Shown one piece after another: positions 9,014-21,096 of a stretch of DNA of 64,000 nt (position 1 is its first letter; each line of letters starts with the position of its first letter). The translations under genes were made by a program, and so were the position numbers. The stretch is from Stachybotrys elegans. Its lineage: Eukaryota; Ascomycota; Sordariomycetes; Hypocreales; Stachybotryaceae. The DNA is taken from NCBI GenBank assembly GCA_020746835.1, contig JAGPNK010000005.1, forward strand, positions 744,001 through 808,000, given 5' to 3'. The notes beneath the pieces were generated by a model. The model was not told the DNA's origin, did not search any database, and was given only the letters and a program-made list of their open reading frames with translations.

Positions 9014-11286
9014 ATGGTCAAACGAAAGGTCGCTGCGCTCGAGAAAGTCGATGCCGACTTGTAAGTGCCCAGCCATGGAACCTCTGGTCTGCGCTAACTA
9101 TATCCAGTGCGAGTTTGCAATACAAGATTCGAAAAGACCCGAGATCCTACAAGGAGGAGTTCCTCAAGCAATGGGAGCAATATGAGTCGCAAAGAGAAAT
9201 CTTTCTCGTCTCGCCTACTGTGGCGTCGGGTGATATGGTGGAGTCTTTCCACAACATAATTGACCTGATCGCCCACGTCGCCGATTGCTATCCCCAGGAT
9301 ACAAAGACGTTCCCCGACGACCTCAAGACCATCTTAACTCAACACCACGTTATCCTGCACCCGGAGCTCCGAGAGAAGATCGTGGGGAGTTTGGTTCTCC
9401 TGCGCCGCAAGGAAGTGATTGACTCGCCCAGTCTTCTGACAACTCTTTTCCCCATCCTGGTCTCGTCCCCAAGCAAGTCCCTGCGCGAGATGCTCTTCCA
9501 GAAAATCCTGAGCGACATGCGAAACTCGAACACCAAGTCCATCAACCACCCGCTGAACCGGACCATACAGACCGTCCTTTACAACTTGATCACAGCTGAT
9601 CGCTCCTCACCCAGAGCCATCTGGGCCATCAAGCTGACCCGAGAGCTTTGGAAGCGCCAGATATGGACGGAAGCCAGGCCCGTCGATGTCATGAAGGAGG
9701 CTTGCCTTTCGGACAACGAAAAGGTCGTGGTGGGAGCTGTGAGGTTCTTCCTTGGTGGAGACAAGGAACGCGAGGAGATGGAAGACGAGAGCAGTGACGA
9801 GGAAGTGGATATTGCCAAGGTGAAGCACCAGATTGGAATCAACAAGAAGACAAAGAAGCAGCGAAAGGTCTACGAAAAGGCTGTTGACAAGGTCAAGAGG
9901 CAAGAGAGGAAGAAGAACAAGCCGCATCCTCTCAACTTCTCCGCGCTGCACCTTTTGCACGACCCTCAAGGCTTCGCCGAGCAACTCTTTTCCAAGCATC
10001 TACAGAACACCAAGGCGAAGCTCTCACTCGACTCCAAACTCCTGGTTCTGCAGTTGGTGACTCGACTGGTTGGTCTACACAAGCTGACGGTCGTTTCACT
10101 CTACTCGTGGTTCATCAAGTTCCTCACCCCACGACAACAGTCGGTGACGTCGTTTCTGGCGTCGCTCGCCCAGGGAACGCATAACCTTGTGCCTCCCGAC
10201 GTGCTCGAGCCGCTGATTATAAAGATTGCCAACGAGTTTGTGTCCGAAGCAGCAGCATCAGAAGTTGCCGCGGCCGGTCTGAACTCGATCCGAGAAATTT
10301 GCGCTCGTCAACCTCTCGCGATGACGGACACCTTGCTTCAAGATTTAGTTCAATACCGAAAGAGCAAAGACAAGGGTGTCATGATGGCAGCAAAAGGTCT
10401 GTTGTCTCTGTACCGTGAAGTCGGCGCCGATCTGCTGCGTAAGAGGGATCGTGGTAAAGATGCTACCATCGGCCTTAAGACTGGAGAGATTAAGCAACGC
10501 AAGTACGGTGAGGAAGAAGTTGGACAGATTGAAGGTCTGGAACTACTAGAAAAGTGGAAGGAGGAGGAGAAGAAACGGAAGCGCCTGGAGAAGGGACTCC
10601 CCGAGACAGCTGGAAGTGACGAGGAGGATAAGGACGAGGATGATGGTTTCAACTCGGACGAGTGGGAGGTTGGTTCAGAAGATAGCAGCGATTCAGGAGA
10701 CTGGATCAATGTGGATCATTCGGACGACGAGGCCCCTACGACGAAGAAGCAGAAGCGGGGAGATGACTCCGATTCTGACTCTGAAGACGACGAAGAAACC
10801 AAAGAAGCCAAGGAGGCTGAAGCCCAGCGTATATCAAAGCTCGCTACGACGACTATCCTCACACCAGCGGACCTGGCGAAGTTGCAGGAGCTGCGCGCGG
10901 CCGCATCCATCGAGAACGCCGTCTCAGGCAACCGACGCAAGCGCCAGGATATGGAGAACCGCCACGCAGACGACGGGTTGACGGCGGAGAACATCGAGGC
11001 GCCGGCGAAGCTGCGCAAGTTGACCAAGGAGGAGCGTGTGGCGCTGGCCAAGGAGGGCAAGCCGGCGCGGGAGGAGCACAAGAGCACGCAGGCGATCCGC
11101 AAGTCCAAGATGGAGGCGGCGGGCAAGAGCACGAGCAACCGGGAGAAGCAGCGCAAGAAGAACTTCCTCATGACATTGGGCAAGGCCAAGAGCAAGCACA
11201 AGAGGAGCTTGGTAGAGACGCGCAAGGTGTTGAGGGGACACGTGGAGCGCAGCTCGAGAGGAGGGCGGAGGAGGAACGGCATGTAA
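9014..11286 (+). CDS. SDA1: SDA1 family protein, 60S ribosome biogenesis factor
   Basis: Nuclear/nucleolar factor needed for 60S subunit maturation and export; in yeast it is also tied to G1 progression and actin. Exons are 9014-9060 and 9108-11286, giving 741 aa, near the usual 690-770. The first exon encodes MVKRKVAALEKVDADL. The 47-nt intron has GTAAGT, a CTAACTA branch and ATCCAG. The body starts SLQYKIRKDPRSYKEEFLKQ and continues with helical repeats (PTVASGDMVESFHNIIDLI, RKEVIDSPSLLTTLFPIL). A long acidic stretch (about 485-575) contains runs of Glu/Asp. The C-terminal tail is very basic and reads RKKNFLMTLGKAKSKHKRSL, a signature of this family. The start is fixed by the spliced N-terminus. 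Confidence 0.95.
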
Positions 11287-11612
11287 AAGGGCTATGGAAC
11301 AGGAGCTTGGTAATGAGTACTTTGATGCTTGCGATTCATGGGATGAGTATATGGCCTTGGCGTATAGACTTGTAACAGAACTCAACGGGCAGTATATGTT
11401 CCATGCCAGGAGACGCTTTGTGGCAGTTAAGCATGCCGTTGACCCAAGAAAAAAAAAATTATCAACTTTCACAAAATGGCTTGCGACAATAATTTGATCA
11501 CTTGGACAAACCGTGGAAGGGCTATTATGAACATATGCTTTGGTATCTAGAAGCCATTCCATCCCATGTCATCGTTATATATATAACATTTCTTTCCCAT
11601 GCCATCGTGGGC
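11287..11612. other. Convergent 3' region between SDA1 and the MFS gene
   Basis: 326 nt with an A-run near 11450 and an ATATATATAA stretch near 11577. It probably holds both 3' UTRs and poly(A) signals. No gene is seen. Confidence 0.5.
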
Positions 11613-13217
11613 TTACTCCTTGGTCTCCTTGCTCTCGGTGACGACCTTGTTCTCCTCCTGTTCAACAGGCGCCGCCTTGACCTGTTCGACGTCGTCGCTG
11701 GGGCCCCTCAGGCCGACATCGGTCTCATGGAAGGAATCCATAACCTTGACGTAGGAGGGCACAAAGTTGACGGCCAGAGCATAGGACCAAGCAGCGACGA
11801 AGAAGCACAAGGGCACGACCATGCCGATACCGTTGCCGTGCATGTCGGAGACAGCACCGGTCAGGGGAGGGACGCAGGCGCCTCCAATAACACCACCAAT
11901 GATGTAACCACTACCACGCTTGGTATGTCTGCCCAAACCGCGCATGCCCAATGCGACAATGGTAGGGAAGCAGACGGACTCGAAGAAGAGGACGATGTAG
12001 AGCATGGAAATGCCAGTGACTCCGCCGTGGGTGGTGGCCGGGGCGATGAAGACGATGCACATGGTGAGGAAGACGAGGAAGACGATACGGGGCTTGATGT
12101 AGGCCATGAAGAAGGTACCGACGAAGCGGCCGAGGGTAAAGGCGGCCTGGGCTCCGGCGAAGAGCTGAGCTGCAAAGGATCGGTTGCCGTTTGTGGGGCC
12201 GAAGGTGCTGGCGTAGTTGATGAAGAAACTGGCGATGGCGACCTGGGCGCCGGTGTAGCAGAACTGGGCAAACGAGGCGTGGAAGAGCTTGTACTGCTGA
12301 AGGAACGGCTTATCGTCGCTACCGGCCGCGGTTTCTTCGGCCTGGTACTGCATGTCTGGGAGCTGTTAGCAGGGCGGATAGGTAGAAGTAGTAGAAGAAG
12401 ATGGCACATACCGGCGTCAGTGATCTCGGGGATGGGGGCAAAGTAGAAGAGGACGGCGAGGATGAGGACGAAGACAGCAATGGCGAGGTAGATCCACTGG
12501 ACGTTGGCGAGAGCGGTCTCGTCGCTGAAGTTGAAGAGGACGTAAGAGCCGAGGACGGGGGCAATGACAGTGCCGACACCATTGAAGGCCTGGGAGATGT
12601 TGATGCGCAGCTCGGCGTAGCGAGGAGGACCGCAGACTGGAGATGTGTAAGTCATTGGCAAGGGAGTAGGTGGGCAAGAGGGGACATACCAGTGATGAAG
12701 GGGTTGGCGGCCGTCTCGAGCGAACCGAGACCGTTGCCGATGATGAAGATGGCAGCGCAGAAACCTCCAAAGGACCTGTTTATGATGCAGGGGATGGAGA
12801 TGATGGCACCCAGGGCGTAGAGGCAGAGACCCCAAATGAAGACGGCGCGGTAACCGTAGTGTCGCAGAATCCAAGCGGCGTGGCCAATGGAGGCGAGGGG
12901 GTATGCGCTTGAATTGGCGTGTTAGAGTAGAAGCCAACATTGGAGGGAGAGAGAGAGAGAGAGAGGGAGAGGAGGAAGACGACATACCCAAAGTAGGCGG
13001 CTTGCAGACCGGCAGAACGAGCCTGGGTGATGCCGAGGACATCCTGAAAGTGACTGTTGAGGGTATCGAGAAGACCGTAACTGAAGCCCCAGAGGAAGAA
13101 GAGGATGGTTACGAGGGCGAGAGGGAAGATGGACTCGCGCAAGGTGATCTCGGCGGCTTGAGTGCGACGACTGTCGTCGGCTTTGAGGCCGCGACCCTTG
13201 AAGATGGTCAGGGCCAT
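11613..13217 (-). CDS. MFS transporter of the L-fucose permease (FucP) / glucose-galactose type
   Basis: Plasma-membrane sugar transporter of the FHS family in the major facilitator superfamily; the exact sugar is unknown. Exons are 13217-12988, 12907-12690, 12636-12412 and 12355-11613, giving 471 aa, enough for 12 membrane segments. Family segments are ALVTILFFLWGFSYGLLDTL in TM1, AAYFGAYPLASIGHAAWILR, the NPFITVCGPPRYAELRIN loop and QYKLFHASFAQFCYTGAQVA at the start of the second half. All three introns have GTATGT donors and the joins restore conserved sequence in phase. The C-terminal tail after TM12 (about 45 residues) is charged and Glu/Lys-rich. The first intron (80 nt) carries a GA microsatellite. 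A 2-kb upstream region may hold an extended promoter, as expected for a regulated nutrient transporter. Confidence 0.9.
12947..12965. repeat. GA microsatellite inside intron 1 of the MFS gene
   Basis: About nine GA units on the plus strand (CT on the coding strand), lying between the donor and the acceptor. Confidence 0.75.
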
Positions 13218-15287
13218 GATGGGGTATCACTGAGAGGGGGGGATGAGGAGGAAGGGAGAAGAAGAACTGGTTGCGACACAGCAGGAGAGAAGCGAGAGCG
13301 AGAGGGGAGCGACCAAGGAGGCAATGGTGCCTTTTAGATGCCGGGGCGCGATACGGACCCTCGTTGACTTGCGCTCGGAGGGGTGTGGAGTAGCGGGTTC
13401 ATGTCGGAGGAAGACAGGGATTTATGGGAACGGATGGTGGATGGATGGATGGGCTCTTGTGAGCGAATCCACATGTGGCCGAGATGGAGGCCGGGGAAGG
13501 GAAGGGAAAGGATATGGATTCTGGGGGAGGAGGAGGCGAGAGCAAATTCTGAGGCGCGCTATGATGGAGACTAAAGGCGGAGGTGGGTAATGGAGGGGAG
13601 ATTTGATGTCAACTTGTCCTGGGGCGCATAGACAGAAGACAGAATACTGTTCGTTTTCTCTCTCTCTCTCTCTCTTCCTGTTCAATTTCTCATTTCCACT
13701 CATTGGCCCTGTCACTGCGATATCGCTGTTACACCCCCAGGGAACCAACCAACCAACCAACACAAGCGAAAGGAAGGGGAAGTTGGGGATGCCGATCTGC
13801 GGTCCACGTCGAAGGAAAGAAAAAGAGAGGGCACAAAAAAAAAAGCCAAGTCTTTTAACTCTATCTCTATTGCTCTACCTGGATCGGGCGCATTCTCGGC
13901 CATTTGGCCATGGGCCCGAGGGCTTTTGGATTTAGCTTTTTAGCAGGCGCCTTAGCTCCATATGCCGGTTGCAACCAGGAAACAATCCCAGGACTGCACA
14001 CGCTCGTACAGCTCGTACATATGTAGAGAGGGAATCTAACTTGCCTACCCCGTCGGCGATGGGGGGTGTTGGTGGTGGTGGTGGTTGGGGTAGGTGGTTT
14101 ATCGGCGGGGGTTCTTCTATTGGAGGAATGTGATTGATCAATACCTACATACGCAGAAAGGGGACGCAACCGGATGCAGTTACGACGGTCAAGGACAAGG
14201 AACAGACAGACAGACAAGATGGGCTGTCGTGGGAATGATGGTCCGAGACCCAATCCCCAGGCTTTGGGCGGGCGCCATGACTCGATGAAACAGGCGATAG
14301 CGGTACCTACCGCGTTCTAGAATGCCCCGGGATGGGCATGGATGACGATGATGCCATCACTGCTCATTTCCCTGTTGCGCTCCAATATACAGCCCTTTTT
14401 CCCCCCATCTCCTCCTCCTCCTCCTCCTCCTCCAAGCTTACGTGGTATGACAGTGCGGGGAAGACGGACGAACCCCTTCGCGCGTATCTCCCAGGTCAAA
14501 GACCAAACTGCCGAGCGGAGCAGCTCCTCCTCCTCCTTGGCCCTGTGGGGAAGAGGAGAGGTCCAGTACTTGTTCTCATGACAGGCAGCAGCAGCAACAG
14601 CATATTTGAGCAGGGCCCGGGGTGCGCGTTTGTGGGACGGTGGTGGACCGTGGGTGTTTCCGCCCTGCCCATGGGGAAGCGAGTTAGACTGCTCCGCCAG
14701 GGTTTGCGCCTGGGGCTGTGTTCGTCCAGTATGGACTGCTGTTGCCATCCATTGTTTCAAGGTCTGTGGTGGTGGTGGTGCTGCGATGATGCTGAGGATG
14801 ATGCTGGTGCTGCAAGACAGACGACGACAAGAGACACATCTCACCACCACGTGTCACGACCCAAAACATTTCCATGCAAAACATGTCTATGTAATGGGTC
14901 CATCAACATGGCCTGTAGAGATAACGCACTCACCATGCTTGCTCCTCACGCCACCACCCCAACAACCAACCAACTCCCACACGAACCTTGACAACTCCCA
15001 CTCTCTCCCGACGGGCCAAGAATCTGTCACTCAGAAAAAGTCTCCGCGGATAATTTCGATGCGAAGGAGATCAAACGCCACCACGGCCGTTTCCCACAGG
15101 CAGCCGGGGTCTAGGAGGTATTGCAGAGTCTCGAATTGTCCTTGCAGCTCTCTTGTGTATTACTACGTACGCATTTTTCTCTACCTAGAATTAACTAATG
15201 ACTGACTGGGCAAAGCCAACCACAAACGAGAGAGGGATCCGCAGCCGCCGACACCCCTTACTGTGAGACCCCCGCCGCCGTCTCCTC
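13218..15287. other. Intergenic, 2.07 kb, rich in simple repeats
   Basis: This is the upstream region of the MFS transporter, which is read leftwards, and the downstream side of the secreted-protein gene, also read leftwards. It holds a TC run at 13657-13675, an AACC repeat at 13743-13761, a GGT-rich patch near 14068-14085 and a CCT repeat at 14409-14433. The ORFs here follow the repeats and look non-coding. Confidence 0.5.
14409..14433. repeat. CCT trinucleotide microsatellite, about eight units
   Basis: A near-perfect CTCCTCC tract flanked by a C-run on the left, giving a polypyrimidine patch in non-coding DNA. Confidence 0.75.
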
Positions 15288-16613
15288 CTAGATGCGCTTG
15301 TAGTGGCAGTCGGGCCGTCCGTGGCCGTGTCCCTTGATCTCGCACACCTTGACGACGATGGCGATGAAGTAGTCGCTGCGGCACCGGAACTCGTCGCGGA
15401 TGCGGATCGTCTGGTCGCGGAAGCCCGCCACCTCGGCGTGGATGTGCTGCCACGTCTCGGGGATGCAGATGTTGCGCCCGCCCCGGTGGTCCACGCCGCC
15501 CGTGCAGTCGACGAACACGGCCACCTCGGTCAGCACAAACTTTCGGCCCTCGTCGTGCACGTCCACCTCGATGAGGAGGTCGAAATCCGGACCGGCCCGC
15601 TCCAGCTCGATGCGGAAGTCGCCGTACACGTTGCGGTCCAGCTCAATCACGCCCAACACCGACCCCTCCAGCGCCCGGCGCGGAATCCGGTGGTAGTATC
15701 CGTCGTGGCCACGGCACGTCCGCGGGTGCGAGTGGTCTGCCAGCTGCCAGAGGGCGTGCGCGTGGAAGGCGGATGTGCCGTAGATGATGCTCTCGACACC
15801 TAGGCATGTCTCCTCCACGGGAGGCTTAGGCCAGTGGCTACAATGCGTCAGCAAAACCAGCTCCAACTAAAGGAACAAATGAGGGAGAGGGGGGGCTTAC
15901 TGGTGGTAGCACTTGGAGCAGGCATAGCTAATGGAGAACCAGCAAATGTCGTCGTTAAGGCCGCGGCTGTACACCTTCTGGGGGCCGTGGTGCGTCTTGA
16001 TGACAGCCTCGATCTGGATGTAGAAAATCCACGAACCTTTGTCGTTGATGGGGCATATGGACGTGTGAGGTCCCTCGCGAATCAGCTCATGGTAGGGGAT
16101 GTAGCACTTGAGCGGACCCGAAGGACCGTGGTGATGCGGACCCGGGTGGTGGACGGGACGGCAGTGGCCCGTGTGCTTGTTGTAGTGAGGGGAGCCCACG
16201 TGCGGCGGGCTGTTTGTCTGGATCCAGAGCTTGATGTCCTCGAAGCCGTGGCCACGGTAGTTGAGCAGCTCGACGACGAGGTCGCGCTCGCCAAAGTCGA
16301 AGATGGCGCGGCCGGCAGCGTCGTGCGGGGAGCACTTGTCGCCGCCGAGGCACAGGTCCCACGAGTTGCCGCGGCCGCCGACGTGTGGGAAGAAGAAGGT
16401 GTGCGGGTCGGGCGACCAGTCACCGTCGCGCTGGCCCTCGAGGCACACGGGCGGCGAGGGGAACCCGCCGCGCCGCGCCACGTCCCCGGGAGCGTAGGCG
16501 AGCGTCGCGATATCCGCGCGGGAGGCGCCCGGGGGGTGGATGGCCGAGAGACCCAAGGGGTTGGACCGGGCAGACCCCAGGAGCAGAAGCGTGGGGATGA
16601 GTTTGTCCAACAT
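15288..16613 (-). CDS. Secreted Cys/His-rich protein of unknown family
   Basis: Exons 16613-15901 and 15837-15288 (63-nt intron, GTAAGC..TTGTAG) give 420 aa. The N-terminus MLDKLIPTLLLLGSARS is a plausible signal peptide. The mature part has about 17 cysteines, an even number of disulfides being possible, and a His-rich stretch, PVHHPGPHHHGPSGP, around residue 160. Aromatic, sheet-like segments such as GSWIFYIQIEAVIKTHHGP and FDLLIEVDVHDEGRKFVL suggest a beta-rich extracellular fold in two halves. I do not recognise a family. A secreted metal-binding protein, lectin or effector are all possible. The splice join gives CYHHHWPKPPVEE in phase, which supports the intron. Neighbours give no clue to function. 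Confidence 0.75.
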
Positions 16614-18575
16614 GCTGCTTGTGTTTCTCTGTCTCTGTCTTCTTCTTCTCTTTCTCTTGGGAGGACAAGCAGATGGATGGGATGAAACGAGGGGAGATGG
16701 GGTGTAACGAGTGGAAAGAAGGGGCTTGTGATGCTGAAGCTCCTGGTATCATCGTTTCATTTCACGGGGCTGTCGAGGGGTTCTTGTACCCGTCGCCATC
16801 GACGTCTTCTTTGCATTCTCACATGAAGGCGACGGCCTCTCTGTCAAAACAAACCATCCCCCCCAGCCTTCTCCTTTTCGACAGCCGCATCATCAAAAGG
16901 CTATGCTAGTGTAGGTTTGCTAGATAGCGTGGAGCGGCCGCGCACGTCGTTTCTTGGCCATGGCCGCTTCAGGAGGTGAATCTGTAGATACGACGACGGG
17001 AAGAGAAGTCATCGGGAGAGCCGTTGTGGGCTCGAGCGGCGTGGCTGCGATTGACTTCGAGCCGACCCGTGGTCTAATCATGGGCATTGCGGGTGGTTCC
17101 GATGGCTGTTTGGACGGCAAACTCCTAGTATCATGCAGAGGATGCCATCTTGCGAGCGCGCAAAGGGATTGAGGTGACGTCTGAGAAGGTCGGTTTGTCC
17201 GCAGTCAAGAGTCAAGAGCGCCGGGCATTGGAGAGAAGGAAGGTACAGTTGATACCTGAGATCTACCACGTCTCCCTTACATAACCCCCTTAGTATTCAC
17301 ATCTCACAAACCAACACCAACACCACCAGTTCTGGTCACATCCCCAGAACTACGTCTTCTCGCATCCACGCACGGCTCTTGCCTCGTCATGCCCCCTCCC
17401 ACGATGCAGCCCCCGTCCCCTCGTGGCGCAACCCCCAGGTCGTTACGGCGCCCAGCAACCCTCGTACGAGGAACACTCCCTCACATGTAACCACCACGGT
17501 CTCGGGCACCCGCCGAATCACCCAAACGTGGCGTTGGTGCGAGCGCCTTCTCATCTGAACATGTCTCGATAAGGCGAACTGCATCCAGCCCCCTCCTCCT
17601 CCATCCTCAACTCTATGCAAGCCACTCTCCACGTTACACGATGGACATGCCGGTGGACGAAAACGGGGGCAGCTGATGTTGTTCAACCACCCCGGACATG
17701 GCATGGATGACACTGCGTGAAGCCTACGGGATCTGCTGGCAGGGGGTGGCGGGCGCCCATCGGCTTGTTTGCTCTGCTGGACGCTCGCGTGCCAACATCA
17801 TCTACAGGTGTGTGTGTGTGTGTGTTGTGACGCTGCAAGTGGCCGGCTTCCTGCAGCATCTCCTGATGCAACGCTGTTCTCGGCATGGGCGTTGACACGT
17901 TACTTGTGTCATGGATGTCAGCACATGTCACCAGTCCTCAAAGCACTGAATGCGGCTGATGTCGTCTTCCCATGATGGGGAGAAGGAGAACAACATCCAC
18001 ATGCCGTGGATTTTGGGGGGCATCTAACATCTAGTTCGCCATCGACAAGTAATGATAGATTCGCACGTCTTCTTTTCAGCAAATCGTACCTTCAACACAG
18101 CCATCCTCATGCCCTCACAGAGGAAAGACATACGTTTCCACACGTGGCCGCTTCGCCTCATCCCTGGCCGGCACACACCCTCCACGATGTGCTGTCATTA
18201 CTCGTACCTGCAAGGGGAGGGGGATCCTTTGTGCCCGGCATTTTCGCTTGTTTGTGGGCGGTTATTGCAAGACAGCCATCTCGGCGCCCCTCACCCTCTC
18301 TATTCACTCCGGCTTCCAACTTGCAGTATCCCGGTTCCTTGGCCATTAGAATCATAATCCGCCCCCCACGATGGGATTGGGGGGGCAATGCGACCGCCGT
18401 GACTAGTGATTCACTCTGCCGTAGCATTGTTTCTTTGTTCCCGTCCTTGTCTGTTCTCGATGATCCTTGCACATCTGTAGGGTTGACACTCACTTCCGTT
18501 GTTTATATTCCGCGGTTGCTCGCCAACTTTCTTTCATCACGCATATCACCGAAAACCCTCAGCTACTGCTTCGAC
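16614..18575. other. Intergenic, 1.96 kb, divergent promoters
   Basis: This lies between the divergent secreted-protein and monooxygenase genes. It includes a GT microsatellite at 17808-17825. The stretch just left of 18576 is open in the monooxygenase frame back to 18006, but without family-like sequence, so it is taken as leader. No gene is supported. Confidence 0.5.
17808..17825. repeat. GT microsatellite
   Basis: Nine GT units in non-coding DNA. Confidence 0.75.
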
Positions 18576-20684
18576 ATGGCTTATGCTCCCATGAAGGTCG
18601 CCATCATCGGCGGCGGCCCTGCTGGCCTCGCTACCCTCAAGTTCCTCGTCACTGCTCACAACTACTTCCCCATTCCTCCCATAGAAGCCCGCTTATTCGA
18701 AAGCCGGCCCAGCATTGGCGGCACATTTGCCTACCATGTGTACGAAGATGCAGAAGTAAAGTCTCCCCTACATCGGCAACAAGGTCTTGTCCATATCCGG
18801 TCATCTAATGTCTGCCTTAGCTTGTCTCTTCCAAATATCTGACGGCATTTTCCGACTTTCGCCTTCCCCCTGATGCTCCCGACTTCGTCACGCCCGAGGA
18901 CTATGTCAACTATCTCCACAGATATGTAGCATGGTTCTCGTTGGGCTGTTTTATTGAGTGCGGGACTCGCGTTACCGGCGTCCGTCGCGCGCCGAAGGGC
19001 CCGGGCCATATCGTATCACTCCTCAACGGCTACCGGGAGGAGTCCGAGTGGCTCTGCGATGCCGTCGCCGTCTGTTCCGGTCTGAACGGCACGCCTTGTA
19101 TGCCTGACATCCCGGGCATCGAGCGCGTGCCCACCGTACTTCACTCCTCGCGGCTGAAGCTACGCCAGCAGTTTGGAAAGGACACCAACGTGGTGGTTCT
19201 GGGCGCAGGGGAGACGTCCATGGACATTGCCCATCTGGCAGTCACTTCGCCCACAGCGAGCGTCACCATCTGCCACCGCGAAGGATGGTTCTGCGGCCCA
19301 AAGGTACTCGAATTTGATGTCATATCGCTCTCCGGGTTGAACTAACTATGGCAGATTGTGCCGGTCGCAGCAAGAGGAGGCCACCCGCCTAAGAGCACCA
19401 AGAACAAGCCTGTCGATACTTCCGTATGCAGCCTCTTTGACACAGCATACACACATCCCACGCTGCAACGGAGCCCGCTCCCGTGGTTCGTGTATGACAA
19501 ATGGGTCAAGGGCATACACTGGCTGATATCCGGTACGCCCGAGGGACCAGATCAGTGGGCTGGCCAGATGAGCAAATCCCGAAAGCATCTCGATTCAAGT
19601 TCGTCAAAAAAGCCCATGGCCATCCCTCACCCCACGCTGATGTTTTAGTCTTTCTTTGCAAATCCAACAGAGCGCTTCCGTATATAAGCGCCGGCCGCCG
19701 GTCCGAGTCCTGGTGGAATCGTCTCCGATCCTCCATTCTCAACGTCCCGCTTCTCGACACGGGCGGTAAGAAAATTGACGTGGCCAGGTGGCCTACACAT
19801 GTTGACCAACATGGGTTCATGCATTTCGGAGAGCCGGAGCCTGGTGAGCACATCGTCCACGGCGGCTCCATCAAGCCTGACGTCGTGGTATGTGCCACTG
19901 GATACAATGCCGAGTCCTCGTATCTAGGCAACGACTACTACTCCCTCGACGAGGCAGACATATACGGCATCTGCAGTTCGAATGATAAGTCTGTTGGATA
20001 CATCGGCTTCGTCCGCCCGAGCATCGGTATCCGTGAACCCCCCTCCCCCCAAGACATTCCATCTAACCGAAGAACAAGGCGCAATGCCACCGCTGGCAGA
20101 ACTCCAAGCCCAGCTCTGGGTCCTCCTCCTCCTTCAGGACGCCTTCTCCATCACGATTCCTAGAGACCCGCGCGCCGTCGCCTGGTACGAACTCGACTAC
20201 AAGATGCACGCCCGCGGCGGCCGCGACCTTTTCGCCACGAAGCGCGCCGTCGACCACGAAAGCTACGCCTACCAGCTTGCCCTCGCCATCGGCTCTGCCC
20301 CCACGCTCTCCTACATCCTCTCCAAGGGTCCCAAGCTGGCCTTCACGTGGGCCTTTGGCTCCAACTTCAACACAAAGTTTCGACTAGTAGGGCCTTGGGG
20401 ACAGGAGCCGATCTCGACCTATATCATGGAGAATGAGCTCTATAATGTCGTAAGGCAGACGGGTGGTCTCGTGTGTAAGTTCATCCTTCCATCCATGTCT
20501 CCTGGCCAGTGCTTGACGCAACATAGATATTGTCACTTATACTATCTTGCCATTCCTCCTTTTTGGAAGCATTAGCCTCGGCCTGTATGCGGTGGACTAT
20601 GTGAAGAACTTGTGCTCCGGTATGGCACAGTATTTCATGTCGCAACTGAACCGACAAGTCAAGGGCAAGCGACATCTTATGTGA
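18576..20684 (+). CDS. Flavin-containing (dimethylaniline-type) monooxygenase with C-terminal membrane anchor
   Basis: FAD/NADPH-dependent class B monooxygenase; substrate unknown, usually soft N or S nucleophiles. Six exons: 18576-18755, 18821-19303, 19355-19598, 19649-20026, 20079-20474 and 20527-20684, giving 612 aa. The FAD Rossmann motif IIGGGPAGLATLK lies at residues 10-22. The second, NADPH-type motif is VVVLGAGETSMDIAHL, with the GETS variant of the usual GxSG. Between them are SSKYLTAFSDFRLP and YVNYLHRYV, and later CKSNRALPYIS, DVVVCATGYN and the AMPPLAELQAQLW helix typical of fungal FMOs. The last exon adds a hydrophobic segment, IVTYTILPFLLFGSISLGLY, which probably anchors the enzyme in the ER. 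All five introns are 50-65 nt and join in phase. Confidence 0.9.
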
Positions 20685-21096
20685 GCATACGGAGTACGAT
20701 TCAGGCAATTTATTAGTTCTATAAACGTTTTGACCCTACCCCACTGCCAACCAGACTGTTACGTCGCCATGGAAGAAACAAACAAATTATAGAGGACGCT
20801 CGCATGAACTCCAAAGTCTATTATTGATAAGTGAATCGACTATTATACACAACCCACAGGCGGGGTGTCACCTGTCCTCCAATCTATGCTCTACTCTAGG
20901 CAAACGATTAGACTCGAACCCCCTTGGTGAGCCGCGCTGGAAGCATCAAGCATTCGTTCGTCTATGGTCGGAGAGCCTGTCCGCTATCCAAGCAAGCCCA
21001 GCTCTTGGGCACTGCCAGACAACGTCGAGCTCGGTCATATGACACTACATCCATCACCCATCACCCCCTAACCCTACACCTGCGCCCATGGTGCGC
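20685..21096. other. Convergent 3' region between the FMO and phosphate-carrier genes
   Basis: 412 nt without a gene. A GTTCGAGTC box on the minus strand near 20912 resembles a Pol III B-box, but no cloverleaf fits around it. Confidence 0.5.

Noticed and set aside
11613..20684. Secondary-metabolite cluster built from the MFS, FMO and neighbours
   Set aside because: No polyketide synthase, NRPS, terpene cyclase or cluster regulator is present, and the intervening genes are unrelated.
20885..21020. Possible minus-strand tRNA with a GTTCGAGTC B-box
   Set aside because: T-stem, acceptor pairing and a proper A-box could not be found, and no cloverleaf folds by eye.
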